Below are positions 10,701 to 22,506 of a stretch of DNA of 64,000 nucleotides, piece by piece. A model generated the notes under the pieces. That model ran no database searches. It saw only the letters and a program-made list of their open reading frames with translations, and was not told the origin of the DNA. The stretch spans positions 186,001 through 250,000 of the forward strand of contig JAYWLJ010000063.1 of assembly GCA_037074615.1 (NCBI GenBank). Direction: 5' to 3'. The first letter of the stretch is position 1. Each line of letters starts with the position of its first letter. A program made the translations under genes and the position numbers. Origin of the DNA: Leucaena leucocephala. Taxonomy: Eukaryota; Streptophyta; Magnoliopsida; Fabales; Fabaceae.

Positions 10701-13321
10701 GGTAAAGTGGAGGACAATCTATTGGACTTCTTCCCCCCTGCGAAAAGATCTAATGATGCTTTCGCCGATCATTTCAAGTAAGATTTACTTATTAGTGATT
10801 CAGACATGTTTTTATGGATAATGTTATTGCTGATTACTTGGTGTTACTGAATATTATTTTACTTTTTTTCCAATTTCATGAGCCTTGATTTTATTTTGAG
10901 GAAGTTTGACTTCGAAAACTAGTGCTAATAAGATTTTTGGTGTAACTTGGGAGCATGTAATTTTTGTGACATTTTAGTTATGGGACCATGTAATCTTTGT
11001 TTTTGTTTTTCTGTCTTAGACTGGTGCTATCCCAACATGCCTTAAGCAGTTGGATCAATTCAAAGTTAATTTGTCCGTTTCTATATCACCATATCTATTG
11101 ATTCATCAAACAAGTCATGGCATTGTGTCCTTAAGGCGTAATTTAGTTCAAAGTCTAAGTTGTTTAGCAAGTTACAAGTAAGATGGTACTTTAAAACTCT
11201 GTAATTTATATATAGTAAGGAGCAAGCTATAATCCTTCCCTGAAACAGATGGAATTAGGAATGCCTAGCTTAGGTGATCACAGAAAGATGGTGATCAATT
11301 TAGATGTTTTTAAGACATTATTAAGGCTAGATTAGTTCAAAGTCTAAGATGTTTAGCAAGTTACAAGTAAGATGGTACTTTAAAACTCTGTAATTTATAT
11401 ACAGTAAGGAGCAAGCTATAATCCTTCCCTGAAACAGATGGAATCAGGAATGCCTAGCTTAGGTGATCACAGAAAGATGGTGATCAATTTAGATGTTTTT
11501 AAGGCATTATTAAGGCTAGAATACTAACAGCTATTTCTTTTGATTACTCTCCCACCCATATGCCTGATAACATTGGGCCCATCAGTGTGCAAGGAATATG
11601 TGAGGATGTTATTACATATGTTTAATATCTGATTTTGTGAGGAAAATGTATTGATTAGAAATTTGAAGAATAAGTTAAGGGAGAATGAATGATGAGGGCT
11701 TATTTGGAAAATGACTGTACCGTCATTTACAATTTTGATTATTGAAGGGGCCAGTTATTTTGTTCAAGTAATTTAAAGTTATTTTGTCTCTAACCTTTCT
11801 CTTAATCTTTTCTGGCCAAAAAAGGAAAAAGAAAAGTTCTCTTAATCTTTGAAGAATATAATAGAAAAGGAAAAATAGTTGTCCTTGGTTTTTGTTAAAC
11901 TTTTTGGGATGGAACTGAATGGGTGGCCCGAATCATAACTTAGATTGGGAGTACCAACTTTTTATGGTTAAAGCATTTGCTTGTATTTCTCATCATCTTT
12001 GTTCAATTGCTTAGCATTAAACTAGCGATTGTTAATTGATTAGTCTCTCTGCTTCTTTTTGATGGTTTTGAAATCACTGTACTGGGGCATGCAGTCAGTA
12101 GTGTACTCTTGTTTGGTGGTGGTTTTGATACTTCTTTTCTGTTAATATTTCATATCATCAATCGAGTTGCAACTTATAAATGTCTGTTCATTTTTAACTT
12201 CATAGCAAGGAAGGACTGGCAGCCTTGGTGGAGTATAATGAGAAGAAAATCTTTGAGGTAAAACTTAAAGAGATGAAATCTGCTCTGACAACCCAGATAA
12301 CAGAGGAAACTGATATATCTGAAGTCATCGAAACCGTGAAGCTACGGGTTAGAGATGCTAAGTTACCAGACATAGAGGTTGTGAGGGTTCTGTGGGATGT
12401 CTTAATGGATGCTGTTCAGTGGTCAGGGAAAAATCAGCAACAGAATGCAAATGCAGCCCTGCGTCAGGTGTGATGCATACATTCACTGTGCTTATTTGAT
12501 GTTTTCATAGAATCTTGTTTGTTTGTCGAACAGATCTACTTTGATTTCTTGTTGAAAGCAAGAAAGCGTTTGGATATGCAGCCTTCTTGTTCTATATACC
12601 GAGTCCTCTAGATACATTTTTCTGTTATGCTGTGACCAGATTCATTGGACAAACATCATTAGCTCTTGCCATTTTAGAATGATCCTTGATGCTTTGATGT
12701 GTGGTACATTTCCAGTGTCTATTGTAGGACCTGAATCTATGTTTTGTGCAGACCTTGAGAATGTGCAACTTGGAAATATATTTTTTATTATTCGGTGATA
12801 TAACTTGGAAATATTTTTTTATAGACTTTCTGCTGTCTTTAGAGTTGTTTAATGGGTGTGTGATGGGTGTGCAAAATAATTGTGTATCAATAATGTAAAA
12901 TATTTTGCTTTGTTGAGCTTATCGATGAAAGTGCTATGTTGATGATTAAGGTAAAAACTCGGGCGGAACTGTTGAATACTTTCTGCACCAGTGGGAAACT
13001 TGAGCTGGAACTGATGTACAAAGTACAGATGCAATGCTATGAGGATGCTAAACTGATGAAGCTCTTCCCTGAGATTATTAGGTCTCTTTATGACCAAGAT
13101 GTGTTGGCAGAAGATACCATTCTCCATTGGTTCCGGAAAGGAACGAACACGAAGGGAAGGTATGCAATTATTGTGGGGAGACTGCTTGTTCTTTGTTTTT
13201 TTGTATTACTCATTGTATGAAGTTGCTTATCGTCGAATCCTCCTTATGCTGCAGGCAAACCTTCGTGAAGGCCCTGGAACCTTTTGTTAACTGGCTGGAG
13301 GAGGCTGAAGAGGAGGAATAG
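7728..13321 (+). CDS. 5MP: eIF5-mimic protein (BZW/5MP family, W2 domain)
   Basis: Translation regulator of the basic leucine zipper and W2 domain family. In other eukaryotes its C-terminal W2/HEAT domain mimics that of eIF5 and binds eIF2 and eIF3. Coding exons: 7728-7732, 8426-8449, 8966-9071, 9188-9256, 10284-10777, 12206-12467, 12951-13159, 13255-13321. They splice to 1236 nt (411 residues plus stop), the usual length for the family. The product starts MSSKERPTLGGTRIKTRKRN, continues with LDPAAFSDAVVQIYLDNAGD and RHPYSIIECEPKREVI, and ends FVNWLEEAEEEE, an aromatic/acidic tail typical of W2 domains. The start codon sits in a 5-nt coding exon (ATGAG) followed by a 24-nt microexon. The fourth coding exon ends GAG before GCAAGC, a GC-AG intron. 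Two introns hold tandem duplications. No lesions seen. Confidence 0.97.
9351..9612 (+). repeat. Tandem duplication, two 131-bp units, in an intron
   Basis: Units at 9351-9481 and 9482-9612 both begin ATTATTGGAAATTTGATACA and end GTCATGCAATTTGTTA-like, differing at only a few positions. They lie in the intron after the fourth coding exon of the eIF5-mimic gene. Confidence 0.93.
11144..11521 (+). repeat. Tandem duplication, two 189-bp units, in an intron
   Basis: Units at 11144-11332 and 11333-11521 both begin TAGTTCAAAGTCTAAG and end AAGGCTAGA. Only a handful of substitutions separate them. They lie in the long intron between the fifth and sixth coding exons of the eIF5-mimic gene. Confidence 0.93.
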
Positions 13322-14468
13322 GTCTTTGGCCCGTTTGTCATTATCCGTCCAATTTCTGCGATGTAGACTCGTATTGCCCTAACATTGCTTTCCCTTGCAC
13401 GCTCATTAGTCTATCTCTATCCTGATGTCTTCCAGATATCGCAGTCGTTCTGTTATACTTTACAAATATGTTAGTTTGGCTGTTTGCACCAACGATGGGT
13501 CTATTCGCTGTTCCTAATAACGCGCTATCGTATTTTAACGTGGCCATCTAAATTGTTGGTTGTGGTGTCAGCAAGTTCTTTATTAGCCTCGTGATTTATT
13601 CAGTTCAAAGGGCGGACGAAATGCATTGTGGGAAGTTGCGGATTCCTGTTTTTGTTTCCTTGGTTGTCTTTGTACGACTGATTTCAAGTGTTGCGAGGTT
13701 TTTCCGCTTAAAAAAGAATTGATTCTGCTATGTTCTCAGCTTTGAGCATAGTGAATCTTCCTCTTGCATGCTATGAAGCATGTCCAAATTGTGCCTAAGG
13801 TATAAAAATACCAGTGCCACCATAATGATTTTAAAGGACAAAAGTCCACAATCTACGTAATTATACAATCCAAAAGCCATTAAAATCCGCCAATCGTTCT
13901 TCACACTTCCATCTTGAATGGCGGCAACTTCACTCTTCTAGTTTTCCCCTGGGCACATAAAGGAACCTTGCAGAAATCCTTGCTTGCTAGGTGAAAGAAT
14001 TTGGCAACAAATTAGTAATATGACCTAATTAGCGCTTAATCGTTCTAATTCGCACGGAAATATTCTTTCGATTATGGAATAAGAAGGCGATAGTTTTCCG
14101 TCAATTATCCAACCGATATCCCAATCGAAATCAAGTTATGGGATTCTTTGATTTCTTCGACCATGCCCTCCAGAGATTAGTCAACAACATTGTCGGTTTT
14201 ATCGTCTCAATAGAACCAGCAAAAACTAACCCCGTCATAATAGCAGGTGGGTACATCTTAACTGCTTGCTGTACATAACAGCAAGCAGTTTAAACCCCAT
14301 TTGAGGAAACAAAAACCTTAGAAACAACAGAACCAAGATACTCCTTTGGCAAGGCAGCATTGCATGCCATTCTAACTTGTTCGGATACTATCTGCGTCAA
14401 GTAAAAATGGAAAAGATAAACTTTTGTGAAATTGAGTGAATAAGAAAAGGTTACAGCGCAGGTATTCA
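13322..14468. other. Intergenic region between convergent genes
   Basis: Holds the 3' UTRs of the eIF5-mimic gene (+) and the F-box gene (-), which converge here. The only structure I see is the hairpin at 14259-14289. No coding region is recognisable. Confidence 0.6.
14259..14289. repeat. Perfect inverted repeat, 12-bp arms, 7-nt loop
   Basis: AACTGCTTGCTG, then TACATAA, then CAGCAAGCAGTT. It lies downstream of the F-box stop codon, so it could form a hairpin in that gene's 3' UTR. No function can be assigned from sequence. Confidence 0.7.
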
Positions 14469-15543
14469 CTAATTGAGTTTGGGCCTAATTTCGAATCCTT
14501 GAACGATAAGGCCGCTCTTCCAGTTACCCCCTTTGACCTCACAAACAGCCATTTCCAGCTCCTTCTCATCTATTCCTTCGTTGAAGAAGTCTCCCAATTC
14601 GATCTCGAACCATCCATCTGCTCTCTTGTTTGGATATTGTAGATTAGGATCCTCTGCAGGAATGGGTGCGCGCGCCTCAATTCCCAGGATATGCGTACGA
14701 TTGAAGAGGCCGGCACGCCTGGGAACAATTAGCTGTAGTGGCCTCCGTGCTCCTTTTGGGTCTAAACAGACTAATCGCTTGTCAGCATCACCGTCATTCC
14801 CTACAATCCCGACGGAGACCTCCACCGGTGGGTATTCGAACCCATAGGCGCTGGCAGTTAAGTTGAACACGAGGTAAGCTACATACGAAGTTGAAGGAGA
14901 CAGCATGCGCGTGTTGATCCGCCCTCGAATTTCCAGCCAGCAAACACAAACAAGTTCAGCAACCTCCTCAAACCTGCAATGTAGTAGTTCGACACCCCAA
15001 ATCGGGTCACGTCGCAACAAACAAACAGAACACGGAAACCCCACAGCATTCTATTGAGTATTGACTCACCTGCCCTCGGGCACCGAAGTCCACCTCCAAT
15101 ACCTCGGAGTGCATGCCCAGACGATGAAGAGACTTCTCGGGGAGAGCATGAAACATTTCGCACAGCAGAATTTATCCAGCCAAAAGCTCTGTTTACAAAC
15201 GAAAATAAAGAGGCATGAGATTTAAACCCCTAATCTAAGTACAAAGGAATTGGAGGGATAAGCGTAAATCTGCAGAGTTAAGGGGAAGTAATACCTTGAG
15301 ACCGTCGTCGATGAGGAGGGGCTGGTGGCAGAGGGAGAGATAGAGATGCTTCTTGGAAGAGAAGGAGGGAGTGGGGGAAGAACGGGAAAGGAGGGAGAGG
15401 CAATCGGGAGGGAGGAAGGAATCCCAGACGGCGTCAGAGTCGGCGGCGGAACGGAAGGAGGAAGAAACGCAGGAGAGCCTGCAGGCGTCACGGGGGGAAG
15501 TGAAGGAAAGGACGTGGGCGATGCAAGCTTCGGGGAGATCCAT
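14469..15543 (-). CDS. F-box protein with PP2-like (phloem lectin) domain, PP2-B type
   Basis: Probable substrate adaptor of an SCF ubiquitin ligase. Exons on the minus strand: 15295-15543, 15070-15188, 14973-14469. Spliced CDS 873 nt, 290 residues, normal for the family. The F-box is at the extreme N terminus (MDLPEACIAHVLSFTSPRD, then CRLSCVSSSFRSAADSDAVW). The PP2 domain follows, with KCFMLSPRSLFIVWACTPRY, EGRFEEVAELVCVCWLEIRG, YVAYLVFNLTASAYGFEYPP and a WFEIELGDFF segment near the end. Exon borders are GT-AG and phases agree. The C-terminal domain is related to the Cucurbita phloem lectin; in this class the F-box plus PP2 arrangement suggests recognition of glycosylated targets, but that is family inference. 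No lesions seen. Confidence 0.94.
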
Positions 15544-15904
15544 GAGATTGTGCTTCCTGCTGTTGGGTTGAGACGTTGAGTTGGGGGAGAGGGAGGGCCT
15601 CTTATAAGGGGGACGCCAGACGCAGGGAAGCTTAGCGCTTAAGTCTGGGCCTTCTGGTGCATATCTCTTGTTTTTATTATTTATTCCCCACCTTAGACTT
15701 TTTCCCAGAATATATTTATCTAATTATAAATGAATATATTCATTCCTGCCGTCATATTTATTGATTGTGGCTCACTTTCCAATCCCACTCCGATCCTGGT
15801 CTCTTTCTTTTACACGCCTTCCTTCCTATTTCCTAATTTCGACCCTTTCTTCTCCCCATTCCTTCCCTTTTTATTGTTTTGCCAATTAAGTGCATATTGG
15901 CTCT

Positions 15905-16770
15905 AGGCTTTGTTTGGATTAACTGAACAAAGAGAGGGTAGGGAAGGATAAGTAAAGTTATAATTTTTTTTGGTTAGGAGTAGAGTAAAAGATGAAAGAT
16001 TTTTTATTTAGTTTAGAAGGGGAGATGAGGGAAATTAACTAAAATTGACAAATATTTTTATTTAGATTTTTTTCAATATTCTTTTACAATATTTATATTA
16101 GAATTATTTTTTTTAAAAAAAAAACCTATTAAAATGTAAATATTAGAAATCCTATTAGATCATTTATATATGATAAAAATATTTTTATATGCACTTTGAA
16201 GCATTATTTCATTAATTTTAACATATCATCACATTAATTTTAATATATTTTTTAATATCTTATAAAATTAAGAAATTAGAAAATAAGAAAAAAATATTAA
16301 CATTCTGTTTTTAGTTTTGTAATTACAAGACATATAAATATATTCATAATATGTACATACCATTTTTTATTAATATGCTTACCTTAAAATATATATTTTT
16401 GTATTAATTTCATACAAGTTTACACAAGAAAAAAAGTATTCCTAATCTAGAATATATATCCAATACAACTATTTTATTTGAAAATAGTAAAAAAAAAGAA
16501 AAAAAAATTATGGCTGACCGTGGTATGCAATAGAAAAAATAATTTTAAGTAAAAAAGAATAGCACTAGAATAATAAAAAAATATTATAAATATTTTTATT
16601 AAAATTAGAATAAAAATTTCTCACCCCTCTAAAAAATCCTCCAATTTTGGAGGGGTAGGAGGAGGGAAAGACAAACAGATAAGATTTTAAATCCTCTCTC
16701 TTGTATATTTTTTTCAACCAAATACACTTACACCTCCTCCCCTCTAAAAATTTATATCCAAACAATGCCT
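15905..16770. mobile_element. Non-autonomous DNA transposon (MITE-like), about 866 bp
   Basis: Terminal inverted repeats AGGCTTTGTTTGGAT (15905) and ATCCAAACAATGCCT (to 16770), 13 of 15 matching, enclose an A/T-rich body without coding capacity. The target duplication is unclear; only TA is shared at the ends. An inverted related copy lies at about 40755-41418, and a looser relative may lie at about 53716-54160. Confidence 0.65.
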
Positions 16771-17290
16771 AATGCTATGAGAAGATTAGTTATTTGGGTG
16801 GGGCCCGCTGAGAGGAGAAAGATATTCTTTTGACGTGTTTAGTAGCCCTTGTGGCGTGTGTCCAACTCACGTGTTGTTATACGATCCTCTCGTCACATGC
16901 ATGCCAATACGAAAAGAGCATCTCCTGCGCCCCGTCCGGGTATGCATGTAGATGATACATATATATTCCAAAATGAGAAAAACAAAGGCAAGGAAGGAAG
17001 GAGCGCTGAAATCTGCCCACATTTCGCTCCAGCCCTCTCAGACTTGTTCCCAATGTTAACCACTGGTCTTTCTTATCTTTTTCCTCCTCAAACATGCGCC
17101 ATGCCTTCCCCTTCTTTGCTTCGCCCTCTTTCCCCTTCTTCCCCATAGCTTCTCCCCCCCTCCCGCGCAGGGTCCTTCAATCTCTTTTGGGGGACCCTTC
17201 GCCCCTCCCCTTTCATTAATCCCCCTTTCTTTTCTTTCCTATTTCTCCATTTAATTCTCTCTCGCCTTAGATGATTGCATCAGTGCCACT
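16771..17290 (+). promoter_or_regulatory. Promoter and pyrimidine-rich 5' UTR of the RLCK gene
   Basis: Between the MITE-like element and the start codon at 17291. A perfect G-box, CACGTG, lies at 16868-16873. From about 17040 the strand is rich in C/T tracts, typical of a plant leader. No clear TATA box. Confidence 0.4.
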
Positions 17291-19316
17291 ATGAATTGTT
17301 TCTCGTGTTTCACCTCCCAGAAAAGTAAGAAAAACCTTGCCGGCGGAGACCCTGAATCTACACCCCAAGATCATGTCGCTTCTAAACCCCAGGGTACATT
17401 CCTTTCTGCATACGTCCATCTTATGCGTTCGTTCATTCGGGATCAAACTATATGGCTCTTGTTTCAATCCAATACACTTTCTCCTATATTCCCATAAAAC
17501 TATTACTTTGCTTGCTTTTTAATTTTACTAATAATAAACGACATAAATAAATAACAAAAGAGTATCACAATTATCCTGATGCTTTTGTTGATGAGGCAGA
17601 TAATGGAAACCAAGCTCAGACCCCAGATATTCACGCGCAGACATTCACTTTCCGCGAGCTAGCAACCGCCACCAAGAATTTCAGGCAGGAATGCCTGTTG
17701 GGTGAAGGTGGATTTGGCAGAGTGTACAAGGGCACCATTCCGGCAACCGGCAAGGTCATCCCTGCCCTCATTAAGCAACATGACAAATACAAATTCAATA
17801 CTATTACTCACCTCTGCTATATGTGTTTGTGGGTGCCGCAGGTGGTAGCCGTGAAGCAATTGGATCGAAATGGGATGAATGGCAGCAAGGATTTTCTGAC
17901 GGAGGTTGCAGTTTTGAGTCGCCTGAACCATGAAAATCTGGTGAATCTAGTTGGTTATTGTGCCGATGGGGACCAACGTCTTCTGGTGCATGAATACATG
18001 TCGGGGGGCTCTGTATATGATCGTCTGTTTGGTACCCTCACCATTCCCCTGATCTAATTAACAGATTCATTCTTCGATGCCATATATATATATACATACA
18101 TATATATATATATATATAGAATAATAATATACTGACAATGTGGCAGAGCCGGAGGAAGGCGAGTCTCCGTTGGATTGGTTCACCAGAATGAAAATAGCGT
18201 CGGGAGCAGCGAGCGGACTGGAGTATTTGCATGACAAGGCCAATCCACCAGTTGTTTACAGGGACTTGAAATCCTCGAATATCTTGCTGGATGACAATCT
18301 CAACCCCAAGCTCTCTGATTTTGGGCTCAACAAGCTTTCCGGGGGAGATCGGTCAAATCTTATATCCCCCGGAGTTACGGGTACTTATGGCTACTCCGCT
18401 CCCGAGTATACAAGGACCGGACACCTCACCTTGAAATCAGACGTCTACGGTTTTGGAGTCGTGCTGCTCGAGCTCATCACCGGACGACGAGCCATTGATA
18501 CTACCAAACCCAATGAGGAGCAAAATCTAGTTTCATGGGTATGTTATCTCGTTACACCTACTCGTCCCGTTGAATTCCTGCCTTGTTAATTTAGCATTTG
18601 GTCCAATGAATGAGCAGGCACAACCCTTATTCAGAAATCCAAAACAATTCCCAGAAATGGCGGATCCGCTGCTGAAGAAGCATTTCCCGGAAAAGGATCT
18701 AAATCAAGCGGTGGCAGTGGCCGCCATGTGCCTCCAGGAGGAAGAAGGGGCGAGGCCTTTGATGAGTGATGTGGTAACTACTCTGAGTTTCCTGTCCATG
18801 GTTCCACCGGAGGTAATTCCGGCATCGGCGTCGCCGGCCACCTTGCCCCCGCAGGATGATGGTTCCGACGAGGAGGAGGAGGAGGAAGAGGAGCAGGATT
18901 CTGATGGGACGGGAGGCGAATCAAGCCGAAGCAGCAGTGCGAGTTGGGAAGAGGGAAGCGTGACATCCAGCAAGAAATCGCGAGATTTAAGCAAGAAGAA
19001 AAGTAGCTCCAGAGATTTAAAGCAGAAGAGCAGCAAGAAGGGTGGAGGAAAAGTGTCGAGCAGAAAGAGCAGTAGAAAATCATCGAGAAGCAGGAAGATG
19101 AGCATGGAATCGGAGGAAGGAGGAGGAGAGGGAATGCACGAGAGAGGGAGCAGCAGGATGTCGTTTAGGGAAAGCATGAGCAGCAGCAGCGGTGCAGACA
19201 GCGACAGGGGCTCACCGGAAGGGGCCAAGCAGAGGCTGCAGCACGCCCATACGGCAAAACAACGTCCCAAGGATCCCCGTAGGGAACGACTCGCGGCTTC
19301 TAGTGCAAGAGTATAA
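17291..19316 (+). CDS. Receptor-like cytoplasmic kinase, RLCK subfamily VII (PBS1-like)
   Basis: Serine/threonine kinase of the group that relays signals from cell-surface receptors. Exons 17291-17393, 17600-17754, 17842-18031, 18147-18538, 18618-19316 give 1539 nt, 512 residues. The N terminus, MNCFSCFTSQ, has Cys for palmitoylation and no Gly2 for myristoylation. Kinase landmarks: glycine loop LGEGGFGRVYKG (about 68-79), Lys91 in VVAVKQL, catalytic Asp189 in VVYRDLKSSNILL, DFG at 207-209, GTYGYSAPEY (about 228-237). The YRDLKSSN and TFTFRELATATKNF motifs place it in RLCK-VII. After DFG it reads LNKL, where this subfamily usually has LAKL. Residues 345-512 form a low-complexity tail: an acidic run near 364-372, then Ser/Arg/Lys-rich sequence to the end. 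It is intact. I do not assign a particular PBL member. Confidence 0.95.
18082..18118. repeat. TA/TACA microsatellite
   Basis: Alternating TA with two TACA interruptions, in the third intron of the RLCK gene. Confidence 0.9.
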
Positions 19317-20262
19317 TCATTGCTCGACGCTCCAGAATAGCCATACTCACTCTTGTTTAATTTGTTACACCAGCTCTTTTTATTAATTTATTTATTTTTT
19401 GAAATTAATTTTAATTTTAATATCTTTTTGGGCTTATTTGGCTGTTTATGCATCACTTTCATCCATCCCCCATAAGCGCCACGCAGGACACACAAACCAC
19501 ATATTGACCCATCCAGTGTCGTTCAATAGTAACTTTCTAGTTCTCACTATACAATTAATTTACTGCTACGTACTCTCCCCTGCTGATTCTCCATATGAAG
19601 AGTGCCTGTACGTAACCACTTTCATTTGTCTCCTATACTTATATTATACATGTGCTACATATCTAACATTGTTGCCGCCCAACATGATATGCTCCCCCTA
19701 TTCCAATTGGAAATTCGATGCTTAAATTGTTTACCCACTTGAAAATTTGTTCCCATGATTCTTCCACGAGTTTCCAATCCATTCGATAACGAAATAGGAA
19801 TCGATTACTCATTGTAGGCTTTAATTTGCTGTGACGCGACTCTAGGAGGGAGTGGGGGGGGGGGTTGTACCAGCGCGGCGGCTGAGTTGGTTAAAATGAT
19901 AGTCTTGAACGTGAGGCCTGCATTACATCCCATGAATCACTTTGAGGGTGTATGTGGCCGAAGGAAGGATCGGCAAAACGTACGTGATCGTGAAAACTGC
20001 AAAGTGACCACAGTCCCCTCATCAAACCTTGTAATCCTAGCCTTCTCCTTAGATTTTAACGCGAGACTGCAAGAGGATATATCAATATTATTCTCACCAG
20101 CACCGTGAAATTATTTTTTTTACAATTTTAATATCACCATTACTTAGAAAAGCAATATATCAGTGACAGCTCCAAAGCCAATTAATCAATGTGCAAGGAT
20201 GATGGTCATATCAACATATATACATACGTGTAACGTGTTTGCGAATTAATGCCTTGTGAACG
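19317..20262. other. Intergenic region with a possible decayed SINE
   Basis: Spacer between the 3' ends of the RLCK gene (+) and the SPARK kinase pseudogene (-). At about 19873-19940 the + strand has a box A-like GGCGGCTGAGTTGGTTAAAA followed by a weak box B-like stretch, which could be an old tRNA-derived SINE head. A run of 11 G lies nearby at about 19854-19864. The open frame at 19399-19725 shows no domain and is probably chance. Confidence 0.4.
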
Positions 20263-22506
20263 TCAAGCAATAATCAAATCGGAGGACATAGAGGTGGATG
20301 TCCCGGATATGCTTTGATCCTGCTTTGCTTTCTGCCACTCGTCCAAAACCAAAAATGACGGGTCATGTCTCATGAAGTAAGTGAGTCGTAGATAAAGAGA
20401 ATACATACGGAAGTGACGTAAATATATACCAACTGGGCAAGTGTGTTCTTATAGGCCTTATCCAATTCCTCGAACACGACCTCAATGGTTGGGCGCCCTT
20501 TGCTCGATTTGGCAACACACAGAACTTCAACATGTAAGATGGCCTCAAAGTCTGCCATGTTTACCTGTTCCTTCAGCCTCGGGTCTTCAAAATCCGATAT
20601 TGACCGCTTTCCCATGCTCACGTCTCTCGCCTACAAACAAAAAATTACAGCTTACAGATTTACAAGTATGGGGATGCAAGGAATACATGATGAATAGTGG
20701 TACCCACCTTCCCAGTGAGTTGATCTCTGGCATCGAGATCTAACTCTATCACCTTCTGACCCGATAGAATTTGCAGTGCAACTATTCCAAAACTATAGAC
20801 GTCGCTGGCACATGTTAACTTGGCATTGCTCATGTACTCTGGATCCATATACCCTATGGTTCCCATTCCATCCGTAAACACTTTGCTCTCTTCCATCCCC
20901 CACATCTTTGCCAACCCAAAATCCAACAGTTTCGCTTGCAAATTCTCCGTCAACAGTATGTTTGTGAGCTATAATTTCCAAATCCATATGCAACATTAAT
21001 TAATTTCTATCCATCCCTTTCATAGTTTCATGCTCAGTTTATTCTTTTTCTTCCATAGATACTGCTATACCTTGATATCTCTGGACCACGCAGCCCTCAA
21101 TATGATGGTGCAGATATTTGAGAGCGTAGGAGCAGTCCCTTAAAATCCTAACTCTTGTTTCCCATGTCAAATGGCTGTCTCTTCCTGAATATACATACAT
21201 ACCTATATATATACACACACATACATACGTAAGTGATGACTTGTGAACTGATAAACAACAATATGAGAGAGAGAGAGAGAATAGTAACAAGTAACACAGG
21301 AGATAGGAAGAGATTACTCAAGAGATGTTGCGCTAGATTGCCTTCTGCACAGTACTCATACACCAGATATCTCTCTCCATCCTCAATGCAACAGCCAAAA
21401 GAGGCAAACCAGATTGGGATGGCGAAGCCTGGAAAGGCCTTCCACTTCGCGAGTGAAAGAATCGGAGCTGTTGGTTTTGTTGAGGTGCTTGATGGCCACC
21501 ACTTGACCGCTGGGAAGTACCCCTTTGAACACCTGCCACGCACTCCCTCTTCCCAGGCACTTCCTCTCGTTCCCGTGGTTTATAGCATTCTCTATCTCCG
21601 CCTTCGAGAACCAGTACATCCCCGACCACGTCGTTATTTCTTTCAACGCCGCCGCTTTCTGAGGCTTCTTCTGCCACACGAATCTCACCAGTATCGCCGT
21701 CAAGGCCATCGCAATCACCGCTAACAGCGCAACTATGAGGAACCCTGCACGCCGCCACCATAAACAGCGCGCGTACTCGTGTGTCAGTCTTCACCAATTA
21801 ACCATAAATATAATATATAGCTCGAGTTTGACTTGACTCACATTTGAGGAAGCCTGCGGGGTGATTACCGTTGTTGGGGGGAGGAGGCCAACAACGCAAG
21901 AACTTGTCGGAGAGGGAAGGATCGTCGGGCTTGCCGGCGGCGAGGGAAACAAGAGCGGCCACGCCGCAAACGGCCCTCTCGAGGGGAATGTCCTGACCGC
22001 CGACTAATTGGTCGTAGAGAGAGTCTCTGATATTCAAGACGGCGGAGACGCAATCGTCACAAGAACGTGGGGAGGGATGGTCGAAGTGGGCGCATTGGTC
22101 GAGGGAGGTTTGGTAGAACTGCTGGCCCTGAATGTCGGGGAGTTTGAGGTTGGAGCATTTGGAGGCGCCGAGGTAAAAGTTGTGGAAGCCGCATGAATCG
22201 GGAGAAAGGCCCTGGCGGAGGCGAAAGGCGTCGGAACAGGAGTCCCATTGAGGGTTGGGAATAAAGAGGGCGGCCTGCTGGGGGGAGTTGCGGGCTTGCA
22301 AGGCCAAAGCTTTGGGAGAAGACGGGGAGGGCATTGCGACAGCAGAGCGTGTTAGGGAAGCCGTCCCATTGGTCCATCTGATCCTGCACGCGAGATCACT
22401 CCTGGTATGCCACGGAGGGGTATGCGCTCAGATTGAGGGCGCATTGAGCCGCAACCAGAAGGAAGCAGAGGAGAAATATGATAGGAATGAGTTTGAGGGT
22501 GGTCAT
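20263..22506 (-). pseudogene. SPARK-domain receptor-like protein kinase, apparently a pseudogene
   Basis: Exon-like blocks on the minus strand: 21842-22506, 21318-21744, 21071-21178, 20708-20968, 20630 to about 20430, and a last exon 20263-20337. Block 1 has a signal peptide (MTTLKLIPIIFLLCFLLVAA), then a Cys-rich ectodomain with a CCRNAL and a SCGFHNF motif, typical of SPARK domains. Block 2 starts with a membrane helix (FLIVALLAVIAMALTAILV) and the kinase glycine loop (LGRGSAWQVFKG) and AIKHL lysine. Later blocks hold DFGLAKMWG and GTIGYMDPEYMS. Lesions: in-frame TGA at 22396-22398; an extra base in an AAA run near 22317 in the ectodomain; an extra base in AAAA at 21405-21408; two bases missing in the HRD motif near 21080. 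Splice sites look normal. It is either a decayed gene or a badly called sequence; the 2-bp loss and the nonsense codon favour decay. Confidence 0.85.

Noticed and set aside
14533..14847. A + strand open frame opposite the F-box/PP2 exon
   Set aside because: Shadow of the PP2 domain coding sequence on the other strand.
18704..19270. A 188-residue minus-strand Leu/Ser-rich open frame
   Set aside because: Antisense shadow of the Ser/Arg-rich RLCK tail; leucine richness comes from the reverse of AAG/GAG/AGC codons.
19399..19725. A 108-residue + strand open frame with a hydrophobic start
   Set aside because: Could pass for a small secreted protein, but A/T-rich spacer composition, no Kozak context and no recognisable family make chance more likely.
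19873..19940. A possible tRNA gene
   Set aside because: Only a box A-like segment is convincing; there is no acceptor stem or TPsiC arm. Recorded as a possible decayed SINE instead.
22379..22399. An 18-nt intron that would remove the TGA in the SPARK kinase (GTGATC...GTGCAG)
   Set aside because: Ends look like GT and AG, but 18 nt is far below the minimum plant intron length, so I treat the TGA as a real lesion.
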